From Bdellovibrio sp. CG22_combo_CG10-13_8_21_14_all_39_27 (lineage in GTDB: Bacteria; Bdellovibrionota; Bacteriovoracia; Bacteriovoracales; Bacteriovoracaceae): a stretch of 64,000 nucleotides of DNA. The notes beneath the pieces were generated by a model, which saw only the letters and a program-made list of their open reading frames with translations, made no database searches and had not been told where the DNA came from. The position numbers and the translations under genes were made by a program. The DNA is taken from contig PCTW01000055.1 of NCBI GenBank assembly GCA_002786715.1, positions 1 through 64,000 on the forward strand, given 5' to 3'. This document shows, piece after piece, positions 39,225 through 48,756 of the stretch (its first letter is position 1; each line of letters begins with the position of its first letter).

Positions 39225-39290
39225 AGAGTTCTTTTCGGAAAAAATGGCTTAAAATAAAGGTTTTCTAGGAAATATTCCGATGAGAGGAGG

Positions 39291-39650
39291 GTGAAATCGA
39301 TATTAGCAACTTTTTCTTTTCTTCTCTTTTATTCCTGTTCTCAGCAGGTCACCAATCGAGCGCCTGCAAGCACAACTGCTTCAAGCTGCGCCGAAATTGT
39401 TGAAGGATTGATCTTTCCTGATTGGCGACAGCTTTGGGACGAGAAACAAGCGATGGGATTAGATCCTGAAGCTTCTCTCGAATGGGTGCGAGACACTAAG
39501 GAACTAGCTGAAATTGTTAGCTTTGCTAAAGTCGAAGATCAGGTCCCTCTGGAGCGATCCTACGCCATGATTCATCTTCAGCATCCCGATTGGGGTCACC
39601 AGCAGATAGCGGCCCATTACAAAATATGGAAAAAAAGCTGCGGTTTGTAG
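39291..39650 (+). CDS. Small lipoprotein of unknown function
   Basis: A 119-residue protein from GTG 39291 with lipobox FYSC (Cys16) and a helical body of about 85 residues containing HLQHPDWGHQQIAAHY. A strong AGGAGG lies immediately before the GTG, too close to be ideal. It is part of a five-codon reading frame ATG-AGA-GGA-GGG-TGA (39280-39294) whose stop overlaps the GTG. Function unknown. Confidence 0.65.
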   Translation: MKSILATFSFLLFYSCSQQVTNRAPASTTASSCAEIVEGLIFPDWRQLWDEKQAMGLDPEASLEWVRDTKELAEIVSFAKVEDQVPLERSYAMIHLQHPDWGHQQIAAHYKIWKKSCGL

Positions 39651-39703
39651 CTTTTGCAGGGTCTTTTGTGATCCCGTATTGAATTGTGCTATGTTGACGA
39701 CAG

Positions 39704-40402
39704 ATGAAGTTATTAATCAATTCTATCTATTTAGCGACTGAAGGTGAGGGAATCCATATTGGAACACCTCAAGTCTTTGTGCGCTTTCAGGGCTGCGCTG
39801 TTGGTTGTCTCAACTGTGATTCAAAAGATACGTGGGACTTTACTCAAGAGATGGCGATGAATAGTGAGAGCGTGGTTGAAAGAGTTGTTGAGCTCTCTGG
39901 AAAAATTAAAAGAGTGTCAATCACTGGTGGCGATCCTCTTCATCCGAAACATGAAGCAGGTGTGCAGGCCTTAGTGAAGTCACTGAAGTCGAGAGGCTAT
40001 TATATCAATATTGAAGCTGCCGGAACTCGCGTGGTCGATGAGCTTTTTGATTTGCTCGATTTTATTTCATTTGATTACAAAACACTTTCAACAGGTGTTA
40101 GCACCCGTCTGCAATTAATTGAAAAAATGGCCAAGCAATATGCGGGACGTTTTCAAGTCAAGGCTGTGATCGAAACTCGCGTTGATTTTGATCAAACATT
40201 GAAGGCCTATCAAGACTTACATGCTAAGAATGATCTTCTGCCTTTCTCATGGGTACTAACTCCATCTTATAATTTAAATGAAGCTTTTCCGCTTGAACGT
40301 TTTAAAAATGTGATTGAGTGGAATCAAGAAGCTGGCGCACCATTCAGAGTTATAGGTCAGCAACATAAGTGGATTTTTGGTCCGGATCAAAAACAGGTTT
40401 AG
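39704..40402 (+). CDS. queE: 7-carboxy-7-deazaguanine synthase
   Basis: QueE is a radical-SAM enzyme in queuosine synthesis. The 232 residues contain EGIHIGTPQVFVRFQGC with the cluster CAVGCLNC (CX3CX2C), SITGGDPL, DFISFDYKT and KAVIET motifs. Length is normal. The ribosome site is weak. Tgt at 17333 performs the later tRNA exchange. The gene overlaps the next minus-strand gene by four bases. Confidence 0.92.
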   Translation: MKLLINSIYLATEGEGIHIGTPQVFVRFQGCAVGCLNCDSKDTWDFTQEMAMNSESVVERVVELSGKIKRVSITGGDPLHPKHEAGVQALVKSLKSRGYYINIEAAGTRVVDELFDLLDFISFDYKTLSTGVSTRLQLIEKMAKQYAGRFQVKAVIETRVDFDQTLKAYQDLHAKNDLLPFSWVLTPSYNLNEAFPLERFKNVIEWNQEAGAPFRVIGQQHKWIFGPDQKQV

Positions 40403-40815
40403 AAGTCTTTTTCTTTATTGATCACCTGATCAATGATGTTGTCACCATCTACAATATGAATAGTTCCATCTGACGACCGATTTTTGAGATCGAGCATTTC
40501 TTGTCCATAGCGATTAAGAGTTTCGAGAGTCAAAAGCGTGAAGTCTTCCTTTGCACTCATATCATTATCCGCATCAGTGAAAGTATTGGTCACAACCACG
40601 AGGCGAGTCTCTGGTGGTAATTTCTTCTTTGCTATTTTGATTAATGATTTAACTTTAGAAAAAGCTGGAGCAACCATCACGGCATACTTCTTCTTATTGC
40701 GACGAGAGTTGGTGGTAAATTGCCACAAGCTGCTCTTACTTTGAATTATTGTTACGTCGTGTTCAAAAGATTTGAAAACGAGAGTACATTGAGTGATAAA
40801 GTCTTTCAAAGTCAT
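40399..40815 (-). CDS. Soluble protein of unknown function
   Basis: A 138-residue alpha/beta protein (alternating VVVTNTFTD-like strands and basic helices). AGGATT precedes the ATG. No signal, catalytic motif or family recognised. The end overlaps queE by four bases, convergent. Confidence 0.55.
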   Translation of the reverse strand: MTLKDFITQCTLVFKSFEHDVTIIQSKSSLWQFTTNSRRNKKKYAVMVAPAFSKVKSLIKIAKKKLPPETRLVVVTNTFTDADNDMSAKEDFTLLTLETLNRYGQEMLDLKNRSSDGTIHIVDGDNIIDQVINKEKDF

Positions 40816-40883
40816 AATCCTGTTTCTTTTTTCATAGGTATTATCTCATCGGTTGATGTAGTTCTCAAGTAAAGTTATTTCGC

Positions 40884-41348
40884 TCAGATATCTTCATGGT
40901 CATGGTCAACTTGCATATCAGCCGAAAACTGCTTGAACTTTTCCATCGGATAAAGGTTAAATGTCCCCATTCCTTTAGCAATCAATCTCTCTCCACATTT
41001 GATAAATCCTGAAGTCACAACCAAACGTTTACCAATATAGTCGATTTGCGCACTTCCAGTGAGTACATCTCCTAATTTAGCAGGATTGAGATAGTTGATT
41101 TTAAATTCGACTGTAGAACATAGTTTTTCTTGAGTAACAGCGTAGGACAATGCCGTCACTCCGAGGACATTATCCATCATTCCCGCAATCGCTCCACCGT
41201 GGGAAATCTGAGGGGAGCTTAAATGTCGCGAATCTATTGTCATTGTGTACTCGACCTCACCGGCTGATTTTACAATGAAATTCATCCCTAATGTTTGATC
41301 AAATTGACTTGTTTTACGGAAAAGTTTTTCGAGATCTTTTGCATCCAT
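40884..41348 (-). CDS. PaaI-type hotdog thioesterase
   Basis: A 154-residue acyl-CoA thioesterase-like protein with SHGGAIAGMMDNVLG, the family's active-site segment (Gly-rich turn plus Asp), and FKINYLNPAKLGD. AGGAAATTAGT lies before the ATG. It is the last gene of the sdhCAB-SprT-PaaI run on this strand. Substrate unknown. Confidence 0.8.
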   Translation of the reverse strand: MDAKDLEKLFRKTSQFDQTLGMNFIVKSAGEVEYTMTIDSRHLSSPQISHGGAIAGMMDNVLGVTALSYAVTQEKLCSTVEFKINYLNPAKLGDVLTGSAQIDYIGKRLVVTSGFIKCGERLIAKGMGTFNLYPMEKFKQFSADMQVDHDHEDI

Positions 41349-41357
41349 ACTAATTTC

Positions 41358-42446
41358 CTAACTTAAAAGTTTTTGGCCTGGGCGAAGATTCAATCCTTTT
41401 GAAATAGAAATATTCTTTCCTGCCTGATGACCAAGGGAGTGAGCAAGAGAGTCGTGACCACGCTGACTTCCGACTTGAGAAAGGCTAGGGTAGACTTGGC
41501 GAAGTTGCTCTTGTGATTTGAGATTAAGAACAATCAGTTCCTTCTGAGTTACAACTTTTGATCTTTCAATTTTGATTTTTTCTAAAAAGCCTTTTGAGAG
41601 TCCAGTCATATAACTATTTTTTGCTTTTAAACCTTTGAGTTTTGGATTCTTTCTTCGCTCTTGGGTCCATAGTTTTTCAAACTCACTATCTAAAAAATGC
41701 AGAATATAGTCGGCCATATCCACATTTTCTCTTTCTCCAATGATTTCAAGATAAACTTTGTCAGGACCGCGACTTAAAATCGCTTTGACGTAAAATTCAT
41801 CCATGATGTTGGCCAGAGCTTGAAGTTTCGCATTGAATTTGGGAGCTTCAAGGCTGCGCTTTAGATAAACCATTTCTTCATCTTCAAGGTGAGGACGATC
41901 AAGATGGGAGAGATTGTGTTCAAGCATTAATTGATTGGCCTTTGAGGTGGCCAATTCTGATTCGTGCTGATTAGTACTATTGGAGAGTTGTAAAAGCTTT
42001 TTAATTTTTTCAATCACTTTCACTTGGTCACTGGATTCATACTTTTCATTTTCGAGTTTAAGATTCATTTTGGCCGAAAAAACTTCCTCCCCCCAGCCGT
42101 AAGATCGGCACAGGTCACGATATTCAACTCCATGATCATCGACGGTTCTACCAAATTGGATAAAACATAAATAATGGGCCAATTCATGCTTGAGAATATT
42201 ATCGATAACTTGATCACGAGCTTCAAAAATGAGTCTTCGATTCATTCCAATTTGAAAGAGGTGAGTGGAGAAGAAACCAAATTGTTTTGGGTCCTCAAAT
42301 GTTACGATACTCAAAGGATAAGAGTACTCACCAATTTTAAAACGTTCGCGCAAAGTTTGAATGCCACATTCAGCTTGTAAAAGAAAAAAGGCCCGTTTTT
42401 TAAGACGGGCCTGGAAAGTGGCTAGAGTTTTCGAGTAAACAAGCAT
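41358..42446 (-). CDS. SprT-like metallopeptidase with DUF2786
   Basis: A 362-residue soluble protein. The N-terminal zincin motif is KHELAHYLCF (residues about 86-95), with a downstream Asp/His pair DDHGVEYRDLCRSYGW, the SprT-like pattern. Residues about 142-180 match DUF2786 (IKKLLQLSNSTNQHESELA). The protein begins 2 bases after the sdhB stop, so the operon link is tight but functionally unexplained. SprT-like enzymes act on DNA-linked proteins; activity here is inference. Confidence 0.8.
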   Translation of the reverse strand: MLVYSKTLATFQARLKKRAFFLLQAECGIQTLRERFKIGEYSYPLSIVTFEDPKQFGFFSTHLFQIGMNRRLIFEARDQVIDNILKHELAHYLCFIQFGRTVDDHGVEYRDLCRSYGWGEEVFSAKMNLKLENEKYESSDQVKVIEKIKKLLQLSNSTNQHESELATSKANQLMLEHNLSHLDRPHLEDEEMVYLKRSLEAPKFNAKLQALANIMDEFYVKAILSRGPDKVYLEIIGERENVDMADYILHFLDSEFEKLWTQERRKNPKLKGLKAKNSYMTGLSKGFLEKIKIERSKVVTQKELIVLNLKSQEQLRQVYPSLSQVGSQRGHDSLAHSLGHQAGKNISISKGLNLRPGQKLLS

Positions 42447-42448
42447 GC

Positions 42449-43216
42449 TTAGTGGTTTCTACCTGTGACTGCAGATTTTAGATACTCACGGTTCATGCGG
42501 GCAATATTGCTGATTGAAATTTCTTTCGGACAGCTTGCTTCGCATTCAGCTTCGTTAGTACAATTTCCAAAACCAAGTTCATCCATTTTACTGACCATCT
42601 TAATCGCGCGGTCTTTTGCTTCGACTTTTCCTTGAGGGAGGAGAGCGAATTGAGAAATTTTAGCACCTACAAAAAGCATGGCAGAAGCATTTTTACAGCT
42701 GGCAACACAGGCTCCACAACCAATACATTGGGCGGCATCCATCGCAAGTTCAGCAGTTTCTTGTCCAATCAAAATGGCATTTGCATCTTGCGCATTACCT
42801 GTGTTGATTGAAACAAATCCACCAGCAGATTGAATTTTATCAAAAGCTGTTCTATCAACCATGAGATCTTTAAGCACAGGGAATGCTTTGGCACGCCAAG
42901 GCTCGACCACGATTGTATCTTCGTCTTTGAATTTTCTCATGTGGAGCTGACATGTTGTCGTCGCTTTCTCTGGACCATGAGCATTACCGTTGATCATCAT
43001 TGAGCACATGCCACAAATCCCTTCGCGGCAATCGTGATCAAAGGCCACTGGCTCATCGTTTTTGGCAATTAATTGTTCGTTTAATTGATCGATCATTTCT
43101 AAGAAAGATGAATCTGTTGAGACACCTTCGAGACGATAATCAACCATTGAACCTGGAGCCTCTTTATTTACTTGGCGCCAAATTTTCAAATTAATATTTA
43201 TTTTTTTAGCTGACAT
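42449..43216 (-). CDS. sdhB: Succinate dehydrogenase/fumarate reductase iron-sulfur subunit
   Basis: A 255-residue subunit. The N-terminal plant-type cluster is CREGICGMC and later C; the ferredoxin-like clusters are [11 protein letters not shown] and [13 protein letters not shown]. It passes electrons from FAD to the membrane cytochrome. The gene lies 12 bases after sdhA. The type (with a b558 anchor) is that of epsilon/deltaproteobacteria and Bacteroidota. Confidence 0.93.
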   Translation of the reverse strand: MSAKKININLKIWRQVNKEAPGSMVDYRLEGVSTDSSFLEMIDQLNEQLIAKNDEPVAFDHDCREGICGMCSMMINGNAHGPEKATTTCQLHMRKFKDEDTIVVEPWRAKAFPVLKDLMVDRTAFDKIQSAGGFVSINTGNAQDANAILIGQETAELAMDAAQCIGCGACVASCKNASAMLFVGAKISQFALLPQGKVEAKDRAIKMVSKMDELGFGNCTNEAECEASCPKEISISNIARMNREYLKSAVTGRNH

Positions 43217-43228
43217 GAAAACTCCTTA

Positions 43229-45157
43229 TTACTTGTAAGATCTCTGAGTGAGGGCAACGTATTCGAAATTCAATTCCTCGATGTTACGAATTGGGGTACT
43301 GTCTGGTCCAGTGTACTCCCAACAAGCAGCATGACAGAAATTTTCATCGTCACGTTTCGCTTCATTCTCTTCAGTTTGACTCTCTTCTCTAAAGTGTCCT
43401 CCACAGCTTTCGCGTCTCTCAAGAGCATCGCGGGCCATGAGCTCACCAAGCTCTAAGAAGTCAGCCACTCTATTGGCCTTTTCAAGTTCGACGTTAATAC
43501 CAACATCTGTTCCTGTGACCTTAACATCTTTCCAAAATTCTTTGCGAAGGGCCGCTATCTCAGTAATGGCCTTTTTGAGACCTGCTTCGTTTCTTCCCAT
43601 ACCGACGTTTTCCCACATGAGGTTACCGAGGTCGCGGTGGAATGAATCAACAGATTTTTTACCATTAACATTTTGAAGCTTCTTAAAGTGATCTTGAGCG
43701 TGCTTCAAGGCTTTATCAAACTCAGGATGATCAACTTTTACTTTGTCAGTCATCAACTTCTCAGTCACAAAATAATTGCCAAGAGTGTATGGAATAACAA
43801 AGTATCCATCAGCTAAGCCTTGCATAAGAGCAGAAGCTCCTAGACGGTTGGCTCCGTGGTCAGAGAAGTTTGCTTCACCTAAAGCGAAAAGACCTGGAAC
43901 AGTTGTCATAAGATTGTAATCAACCCAAATTCCACCCATCGTGTAGTGAACCGCTGGATAAATTCTCATCGGGACTTCGTAAGGGTTGTCATCGGTAATT
44001 CGCTCGTACATATCAAAGAGGTTGCCGTACTTGGCACGAATAACGTCTTCGCCGTCTCTTTGAATGGCGTCGCGGAAATCAAGGTAAACAGCGATTCCTG
44101 TTTCTCCCACTCCACGTTTTTCATCGACCATCATTTTGGCGTTACGAGAGGCCACGTCACGAGGAACCAAGTTGCCAAATGAAGGGTAGCGGCGTTCAAG
44201 ATAATAATCGCGCTCTTCATTAGGAATCTCACTTGGCTTGCGAGTGTCGCCCACTTTTTTCGGAACCCAAACGCGCCCGTCGTTTCTGAGAGACTCAGAC
44301 ATTAATGTTAATTTTGATTGGCCTTCACCGTGAACAGGAATACAAGTCGGGTGAATTTGAGTAAAACATGGGTTGCCAAACATGGCGCCCTTTTTATAGG
44401 CCTTCCAAGCGGCAGAGCCATTTGAGGTCATGGCATTGGTAGAGAGGAAATAAACGTTTCCATAACCACCAGTACACAGAAGAACAGCGTCAGCGGCCCA
44501 CTTTTGGAATTCACCAGTAATAATATTACGAGTGATAATACCGCGAGCTTTTCCTTCTACTGTCACGAGCTCAACCATTTCTTGACGAGTGTGAATGTTG
44601 ACTTTACCAGCTCCATTTTCTTTCATCAAAGCGGAATAAGCACCTAATAAAAGTTGCTGACCTGTTTGTCCTCGAGCATAAAATGTTCTTGAAACTTGAG
44701 CTCCACCGAATGAGCGGTTTGATAAAGTTCCGCCGTATTCGCGAGCAAAGGGAACACCTTGACCAACACATTGGTCAATAATGTTGTTTGAAACTTGGGC
44801 CAAGCGATAAACGTTGGCTTCACGTGCGCGGTAATCTCCGCCTTTTACAGTATCGTAAAAAAGACGCCAGATTGAGTCGCCGTCTCCTGGGTAGTTCTTA
44901 GCAGCATTGACACCACCTTGAGCAGCGATCGAGTGAGCGCGTCTTGGTGAATCTTGAATACAGAAAACATCTACTTTATAACCAAGCTCTGCCAACGTTG
45001 CCGCAGCAGAAGATCCGGCCAAACCAGTACCAACTACAATAACTGAAAATTTTCTTTTATTAGCAGGGTTGACCAACTTCATATTGAAGCGATGGTTGTC
45101 CCATTTTTCTTTAACGTGACCTGCGGGCACTTTCCCGTCTAGTTTCTTGACTGACAT
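43229..45157 (-). CDS. sdhA: Succinate dehydrogenase/fumarate reductase flavoprotein
   Basis: A 642-residue flavoprotein. Rossmann [18 protein letters not shown]-linking region [17 protein letters not shown], substrate-binding region with [24 protein letters not shown] and SCGGHFREE are visible. It oxidises succinate to fumarate. It starts one base from the sdhC stop. No twin-Arg or secretory signal, so the active site faces the cytoplasm. Confidence 0.94.
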   Translation of the reverse strand: MSVKKLDGKVPAGHVKEKWDNHRFNMKLVNPANKRKFSVIVVGTGLAGSSAAATLAELGYKVDVFCIQDSPRRAHSIAAQGGVNAAKNYPGDGDSIWRLFYDTVKGGDYRAREANVYRLAQVSNNIIDQCVGQGVPFAREYGGTLSNRSFGGAQVSRTFYARGQTGQQLLLGAYSALMKENGAGKVNIHTRQEMVELVTVEGKARGIITRNIITGEFQKWAADAVLLCTGGYGNVYFLSTNAMTSNGSAAWKAYKKGAMFGNPCFTQIHPTCIPVHGEGQSKLTLMSESLRNDGRVWVPKKVGDTRKPSEIPNEERDYYLERRYPSFGNLVPRDVASRNAKMMVDEKRGVGETGIAVYLDFRDAIQRDGEDVIRAKYGNLFDMYERITDDNPYEVPMRIYPAVHYTMGGIWVDYNLMTTVPGLFALGEANFSDHGANRLGASALMQGLADGYFVIPYTLGNYFVTEKLMTDKVKVDHPEFDKALKHAQDHFKKLQNVNGKKSVDSFHRDLGNLMWENVGMGRNEAGLKKAITEIAALRKEFWKDVKVTGTDVGINVELEKANRVADFLELGELMARDALERRESCGGHFREESQTEENEAKRDDENFCHAACWEYTGPDSTPIRNIEELNFEYVALTQRSYK

Positions 45158-45158
45158 A

Positions 45159-45830
45159 TTAGCGTCCTCCTTGAAGGTAGCAGTAGATAGGCAAAGCAGA
45201 GAATCCGATAGTAATCAAAAGAGCATAGACCTTTGATAAATTCTTCAAGCATGCATTGTATTTAGGGTGATTAAAACCGATGGATTGAAAGGCTGACCAA
45301 AAACCGTGAGAAACGTGAAGTCCTAAGGCCAACATACAGAAGACGTACCATACGACAGCAAGGGGTTGGTGAAAGTATTCTATCAATAAGCGATAGAGAT
45401 CTCTCATTTCTACTCCGTCATAAGTTATTTTATAAACCGGACCAAATTTAAAATGAAGTATATGGAAAATGAGAAAAACTAAAATCAACAATCCAGTATA
45501 GGGCATAGTTGAAGAGGCAATTGTTGAACCTCTACCAGTAGGTTTTTTTACTGCATATGCAACAGGTCTTGCCGCTTTATTTTCGAGAGTCAATTTCATC
45601 GCCATAAAAATATGGGTTAAGAAAATGCCCAAGAGGATAGCTTCAGCGACATAGATCAACGGATTGGTGACCAGGGTGTGAGCGTAAGTGTTGAAGGCCC
45701 GATCTCCAAAATAGATCAGACAATTTCCGATCAAGTGAGAGACGAGGAATCCGCAAAGCAGAAGTCCGGTGACCCCCATAATTTGCTTCTTCATAATGGA
45801 AGAATTAAGGTAATGGTAAAATCTCGACAT
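45159..45830 (-). CDS. sdhC: Succinate dehydrogenase cytochrome b558 subunit
   Basis: A 223-residue membrane anchor with five hydrophobic spans and several in-span His ([31 protein letters not shown]), matching the b558-type SdhC with two haems. TGGAGAAAAATTCC is before the ATG. It heads the sdhCAB operon. The 172-base gap to the divergent LysR regulator must hold its promoter; the elements are not clear. Confidence 0.9.
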   Translation of the reverse strand: MSRFYHYLNSSIMKKQIMGVTGLLLCGFLVSHLIGNCLIYFGDRAFNTYAHTLVTNPLIYVAEAILLGIFLTHIFMAMKLTLENKAARPVAYAVKKPTGRGSTIASSTMPYTGLLILVFLIFHILHFKFGPVYKITYDGVEMRDLYRLLIEYFHQPLAVVWYVFCMLALGLHVSHGFWSAFQSIGFNHPKYNACLKNLSKVYALLITIGFSALPIYCYLQGGR

Positions 45831-46002
45831 GGAATTTTTCTCCAGTGTAGGTGAATAAAAAAGATACTTGTATTTGAATTCCAGAATAGTTTAGGGCAAA
45901 AGTTTCGAGAGGTTAAGGGAATTTCTCAGAAACAAAATAAGCTTTTTTTTAACTTAGTTCTGTAAGGTTTAGACAAAGTGAGTCATAGAGGAGACTAGTA
46001 CT

Positions 46003-46881
46003 GTGAAATTGCCTGAAGCGCGAGACCTCGAGCTCTTTTTAGAGGTAAGTAAAACTGAAAATTTGTCACGTGCCGCTGAACGAGCGGGCATGACTCAACC
46101 GGCCCTGTCTTTGGCCATGAAAAGATTAGAAGACGTGGTTGGTAATCAGCTTTTGTTGCGTTCTAAAAGTGGCGTCAAGCTTACTAAAGCAGGAATCATG
46201 CTAGCGCAAGAAGCGCGAACTTTACTGGAAGATTGGGAGCGCATTACTTCAAAAGTCGCTCACGATGAAGAATCTTTAAAAGGTCGTTATGTTCTAGGTA
46301 TGCATCCATCGGTTGCTCTTTATACACTTCCACATTTTATTCCCAAGCTATTAAAGGATAATAGTGGACTGGAAATCAAATTAGTTCACGATCTCTCTCG
46401 AAAAATTTCGGAAGAAGTCATAAGCTTCAGAGTCGATATTGGATTGGTGGTTAATCCAATTATGCATCCTGACTTAGTGGTTAAGGAATTGATCAAGGAT
46501 GAAGTTGGATATTGGCGTTCTAAGAAATTAACGGCGACGAATGATATCAATTCAGATCAATGCGTTCTGATTTGCGATCCTGATCTTTTGCAGTCTCAAG
46601 AGTTGATGGGAAAATTGTCAAAGAAAGGCCAAGTCTTTAAACGGATTATGACCTCATCTAGCTTAGAGGTGATAAAATCATTAACTCTCTCTGGTGCTGG
46701 AGTGGGAATCATTCCGGGAAGAGTGGTAGGCGCGCAAGACAAGAATTTAGAAATGCTTAAGCAACTCCCCACTTTTTCTGATCGCATCTGCGTCATTTAT
46801 CGCAGTGACCTTCAGCGTGCTCACGGCTCTAGAAGATTATTAGATGCTCTAGTCCATGGAATTCACGAAGCGAACTTTTAA
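46003..46881 (+). CDS. LysR-family transcription regulator
   Basis: A 292-residue regulator. Residues 5-65 form the winged helix (ELFLEVSKTENLSRAAERAG, then QPALSLAMKRLE); the rest is a periplasmic-binding-protein-like effector domain. The start is GTG 46003 after GAGGAG. It is divergent from sdhC, so control of sdhCAB is a natural but unproved idea. Confidence 0.9.
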   Translation: MKLPEARDLELFLEVSKTENLSRAAERAGMTQPALSLAMKRLEDVVGNQLLLRSKSGVKLTKAGIMLAQEARTLLEDWERITSKVAHDEESLKGRYVLGMHPSVALYTLPHFIPKLLKDNSGLEIKLVHDLSRKISEEVISFRVDIGLVVNPIMHPDLVVKELIKDEVGYWRSKKLTATNDINSDQCVLICDPDLLQSQELMGKLSKKGQVFKRIMTSSSLEVIKSLTLSGAGVGIIPGRVVGAQDKNLEMLKQLPTFSDRICVIYRSDLQRAHGSRRLLDALVHGIHEANF

Positions 46882-46953
46882 TTTCAGAATTTCAAATTGA
46901 CATATAGCGCCTATAATCATAGGTTTGCCTCAATTCAATTTATGGGGGATCCA

Positions 46954-47535
46954 ATGACTTTAGCGCGAATGAGCTCTTTGTTTTTAGGTTTATTTTTAAG
47001 CTTAAACTTATTAGCGGCGAATCCACATGCACGTCTCAATACGGCGCGATGGAATGCATTGAATTCAACTCAAATCGGAAGATATTATACTGCTCAGTAT
47101 GAAGGTGTTTACCTTCTGTTTGATTCATCTTTAAAAAGTGAAACTGAATTAAAAATGGTCGAAGGAAAGAAAACGATTGTTCTTCACTTTGATCTCGCTT
47201 CAAGTGACTTTGATTACCTCTCTTGGGTTTTGTTTCAAGGTTTTGTCCGTTACACTTTAGAAAAAGAAGGAGCTGATCTTTCAACTGATGAAAGTGAACT
47301 TACTGTTTGGAATGAATCGATGATTTATCTCAAGCAGCGTGAAGACAATGATGGTGTCGTCGTTACTTCTGAAATGGACTACGCTTATCATCCGCAATTT
47401 AATTATGCTCGCAAGAGACAACTCTCAATTTCAAGATTTTATCGTCTTTGGCAAGAAGATTACGCTTTGTTTGAGTCAGAAGTTCTTCGTCGCAAGCGCA
47501 ACTTAAATCCAAATATTCGTCCCAAACTTAATTAA
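46954..47535 (+). CDS. Exported protein of unknown function
   Basis: Start ATG 46954 follows GGGGGATCCA, and an upstream GTG-type frame from 46897 has no such site. The signal peptide MTLARMSSLFLGLFLSLN ends at LLAA; the mature protein has about 170 residues, beta/alpha, with many Tyr and Trp. It converges on a small lipoprotein gene with three bases between. No family recognised. Confidence 0.7.
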   Translation: MTLARMSSLFLGLFLSLNLLAANPHARLNTARWNALNSTQIGRYYTAQYEGVYLLFDSSLKSETELKMVEGKKTIVLHFDLASSDFDYLSWVLFQGFVRYTLEKEGADLSTDESELTVWNESMIYLKQREDNDGVVVTSEMDYAYHPQFNYARKRQLSISRFYRLWQEDYALFESEVLRRKRNLNPNIRPKLN

Positions 47536-47538
47536 TTT

Positions 47539-47823
47539 TTACTGAACTTTACAAGCACCATCGTAAAGCAGGCGTGCTCCAGATTGGAACAAGAGGCATT
47601 CGTTGTCGTAGTTCAATGGATTTGGCATGACTTGAGCACACATCATACCCTCAGCACAAATGGGCATAGGGGGCTGGCCACAAACAACTCCTGAATTAGC
47701 ACGACAGGACAAGGGAGAACTCGAAGACTGAGAAGTCATTCGCGACTTTGAAGCTTTGAGCGGATCTTGGCCGCAAGAAAAAATAAAAAGCGCAATTAAT
47801 AGGAGAGTGAGTTTTTTCATCAT
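47539..47823 (-). CDS. Small lipoprotein with Kazal-like cysteine pattern
   Basis: A 94-residue lipoprotein, lipobox FIFSC (Cys17). The mature part has six further Cys in the order expected for a Kazal-type fold: C..VVCGQPP..ICAEG..CAQVM...DNECLLF..GAC. The NEC and final DGACK positions match Kazal inhibitors, whose loop blocks serine proteases. This assignment is by cysteine spacing only. Weak ribosome site. Confidence 0.55.
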   Translation of the reverse strand: MMKKLTLLLIALFIFSCGQDPLKASKSRMTSQSSSSPLSCRANSGVVCGQPPMPICAEGMMCAQVMPNPLNYDNECLLFQSGARLLYDGACKVQ

Positions 47824-47906
47824 TAACGTCTTATCGGCACATCAACTCATTCTGCTTAAGTGGTTTCTGGATGCACCCCTTGTTTTCAATAACTTGGGGT
47901 CAGATT

Positions 47907-47918
47907 GGAACTGGTTCC
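47907..47918. promoter_or_regulatory. Dyad upstream of the sigma-54 site
   Basis: GGAAC-TG-GTTCC, centred near 47912, is about 85 bases before the predicted start. Bacterial enhancer-binding proteins usually bind such dyads 80-150 bases upstream of a sigma-54 promoter. Short and could be chance. Confidence 0.3.
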
Positions 47919-47970
47919 TCTTTGCTCGTGCGCGCCATGCGTCTTCTGATTGTAATCACTTAACAGCTCT

Positions 47971-47988
47971 TTGGCATGAGAAATGCTT
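47971..47988 (+). promoter_or_regulatory. Sigma-54 promoter candidate for the lipoprotein at 48031
   Basis: TTGGCATGAGAAATGCTT keeps the invariant GG and GC separated by ten bases and matches 15 of 17 positions of the usual -24/-12 pattern. The start site would be near 47998, giving a 33-base leader with GAGAGGAGAGATT as ribosome site. Confidence 0.65.
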
Positions 47989-48030
47989 ATAGCCGTTTTA
48001 ACAACGTCATCATTCGAGAGAGGAGAGATT

Positions 48031-48675
48031 ATGAAACGTTTAATTGTCCTGCTGGTAGCAGCACTGTCACTGAATTCATGTTTAACTTTAGATGGAAATT
48101 TAACTGTTCGAGAAACTCTTACGGTTAAAAAGAAGTCAGGTCTTTTTGGTTTGGGTTCTAAAAAAACTCAAGTCGGTCCCGGAGCGTATCGGGCCAAATT
48201 TGATATCGTCTCTAAAGATAGTTTTGTTTTGCAATTGGTCCGCGACGGAGAAAAAGATATCCGTATTCCTTTAAAGAGCGATCGCAATCTTAATGTTCCA
48301 AACGGCAATGGCCCTATCTTTATTTCAAATAGAGAACTCAATCAGGAGTATGATCTTGCTGGAGACGTCAGAACTGATGTTGATGAGTATGGTTATGCCC
48401 GTGGACGTGAATCATGTACCTATACGACTGTAGAGAGACACTGCAGACCTGTCTGTACGAGAAGTGAAAATGGTTCTCAACATTGCGAAAAAGTATGTAG
48501 AGAAGAGACCATTACTCATAATGGCTACCAAGAAGTTCAGTACCACTACCGTAAAACTTTTAGAGCACTCGAGTTGGATTTCTTAAAAGGCGGATCAAAC
48601 GCGAGAGTGGCCCACTTCAGTGGAACAGATACTCAAAACGAGAAAATCTACGATTATAAAAGTTCTTGTTATTAA
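48031..48675 (+). CDS. Cys-rich lipoprotein behind a sigma-54 site
   Basis: The ATG at 48031 follows GAGAGGAGAG; an earlier frame from 47983 lacks this. The lipobox ends in LNSC (Cys17). The 214-residue protein has a beta-rich centre and a C-terminal cluster of cysteines (CTYTTVERHCRPVC, then HCEKVC), with a last Cys near the end. No family recognised. It ends before a strong hairpin. Confidence 0.75.
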   Translation: MKRLIVLLVAALSLNSCLTLDGNLTVRETLTVKKKSGLFGLGSKKTQVGPGAYRAKFDIVSKDSFVLQLVRDGEKDIRIPLKSDRNLNVPNGNGPIFISNRELNQEYDLAGDVRTDVDEYGYARGRESCTYTTVERHCRPVCTRSENGSQHCEKVCREETITHNGYQEVQYHYRKTFRALELDFLKGGSNARVAHFSGTDTQNEKIYDYKSSCY

Positions 48676-48683
48676 TAGGTTTT

Positions 48684-48716
48684 GGTCAGGAGTCGCAGCA
48701 TGACTCCTGACCTTTA
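48684..48716 (+). terminator. Terminator-like hairpin
   Basis: GGTCAGGAGTC and GACTCCTGACC form an 11-pair stem with loop GCAGCAT, followed by TTTAT. The T-run is short, so termination may be incomplete. Confidence 0.6.
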
Positions 48717-48756
48717 TCAGCTAAAGTAATCCACAGAAAAGACCGATATAAACCGT

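Noticed and set aside
46897-46917. TTGACA (46897-46902) and TATAAT (46912-46917), both perfect hexamers
   Set aside because: They are only nine bases apart, far below the 16-18 needed for sigma-70, so I did not call them one promoter. TATAAT alone may still be a -10 for the gene at 46954.
47756-47992. A plus-strand 78-codon frame across the Kazal-like gene start
   Set aside because: It is antisense to a lipoprotein signal peptide, has no ribosome site and overlaps the sigma-54 site.
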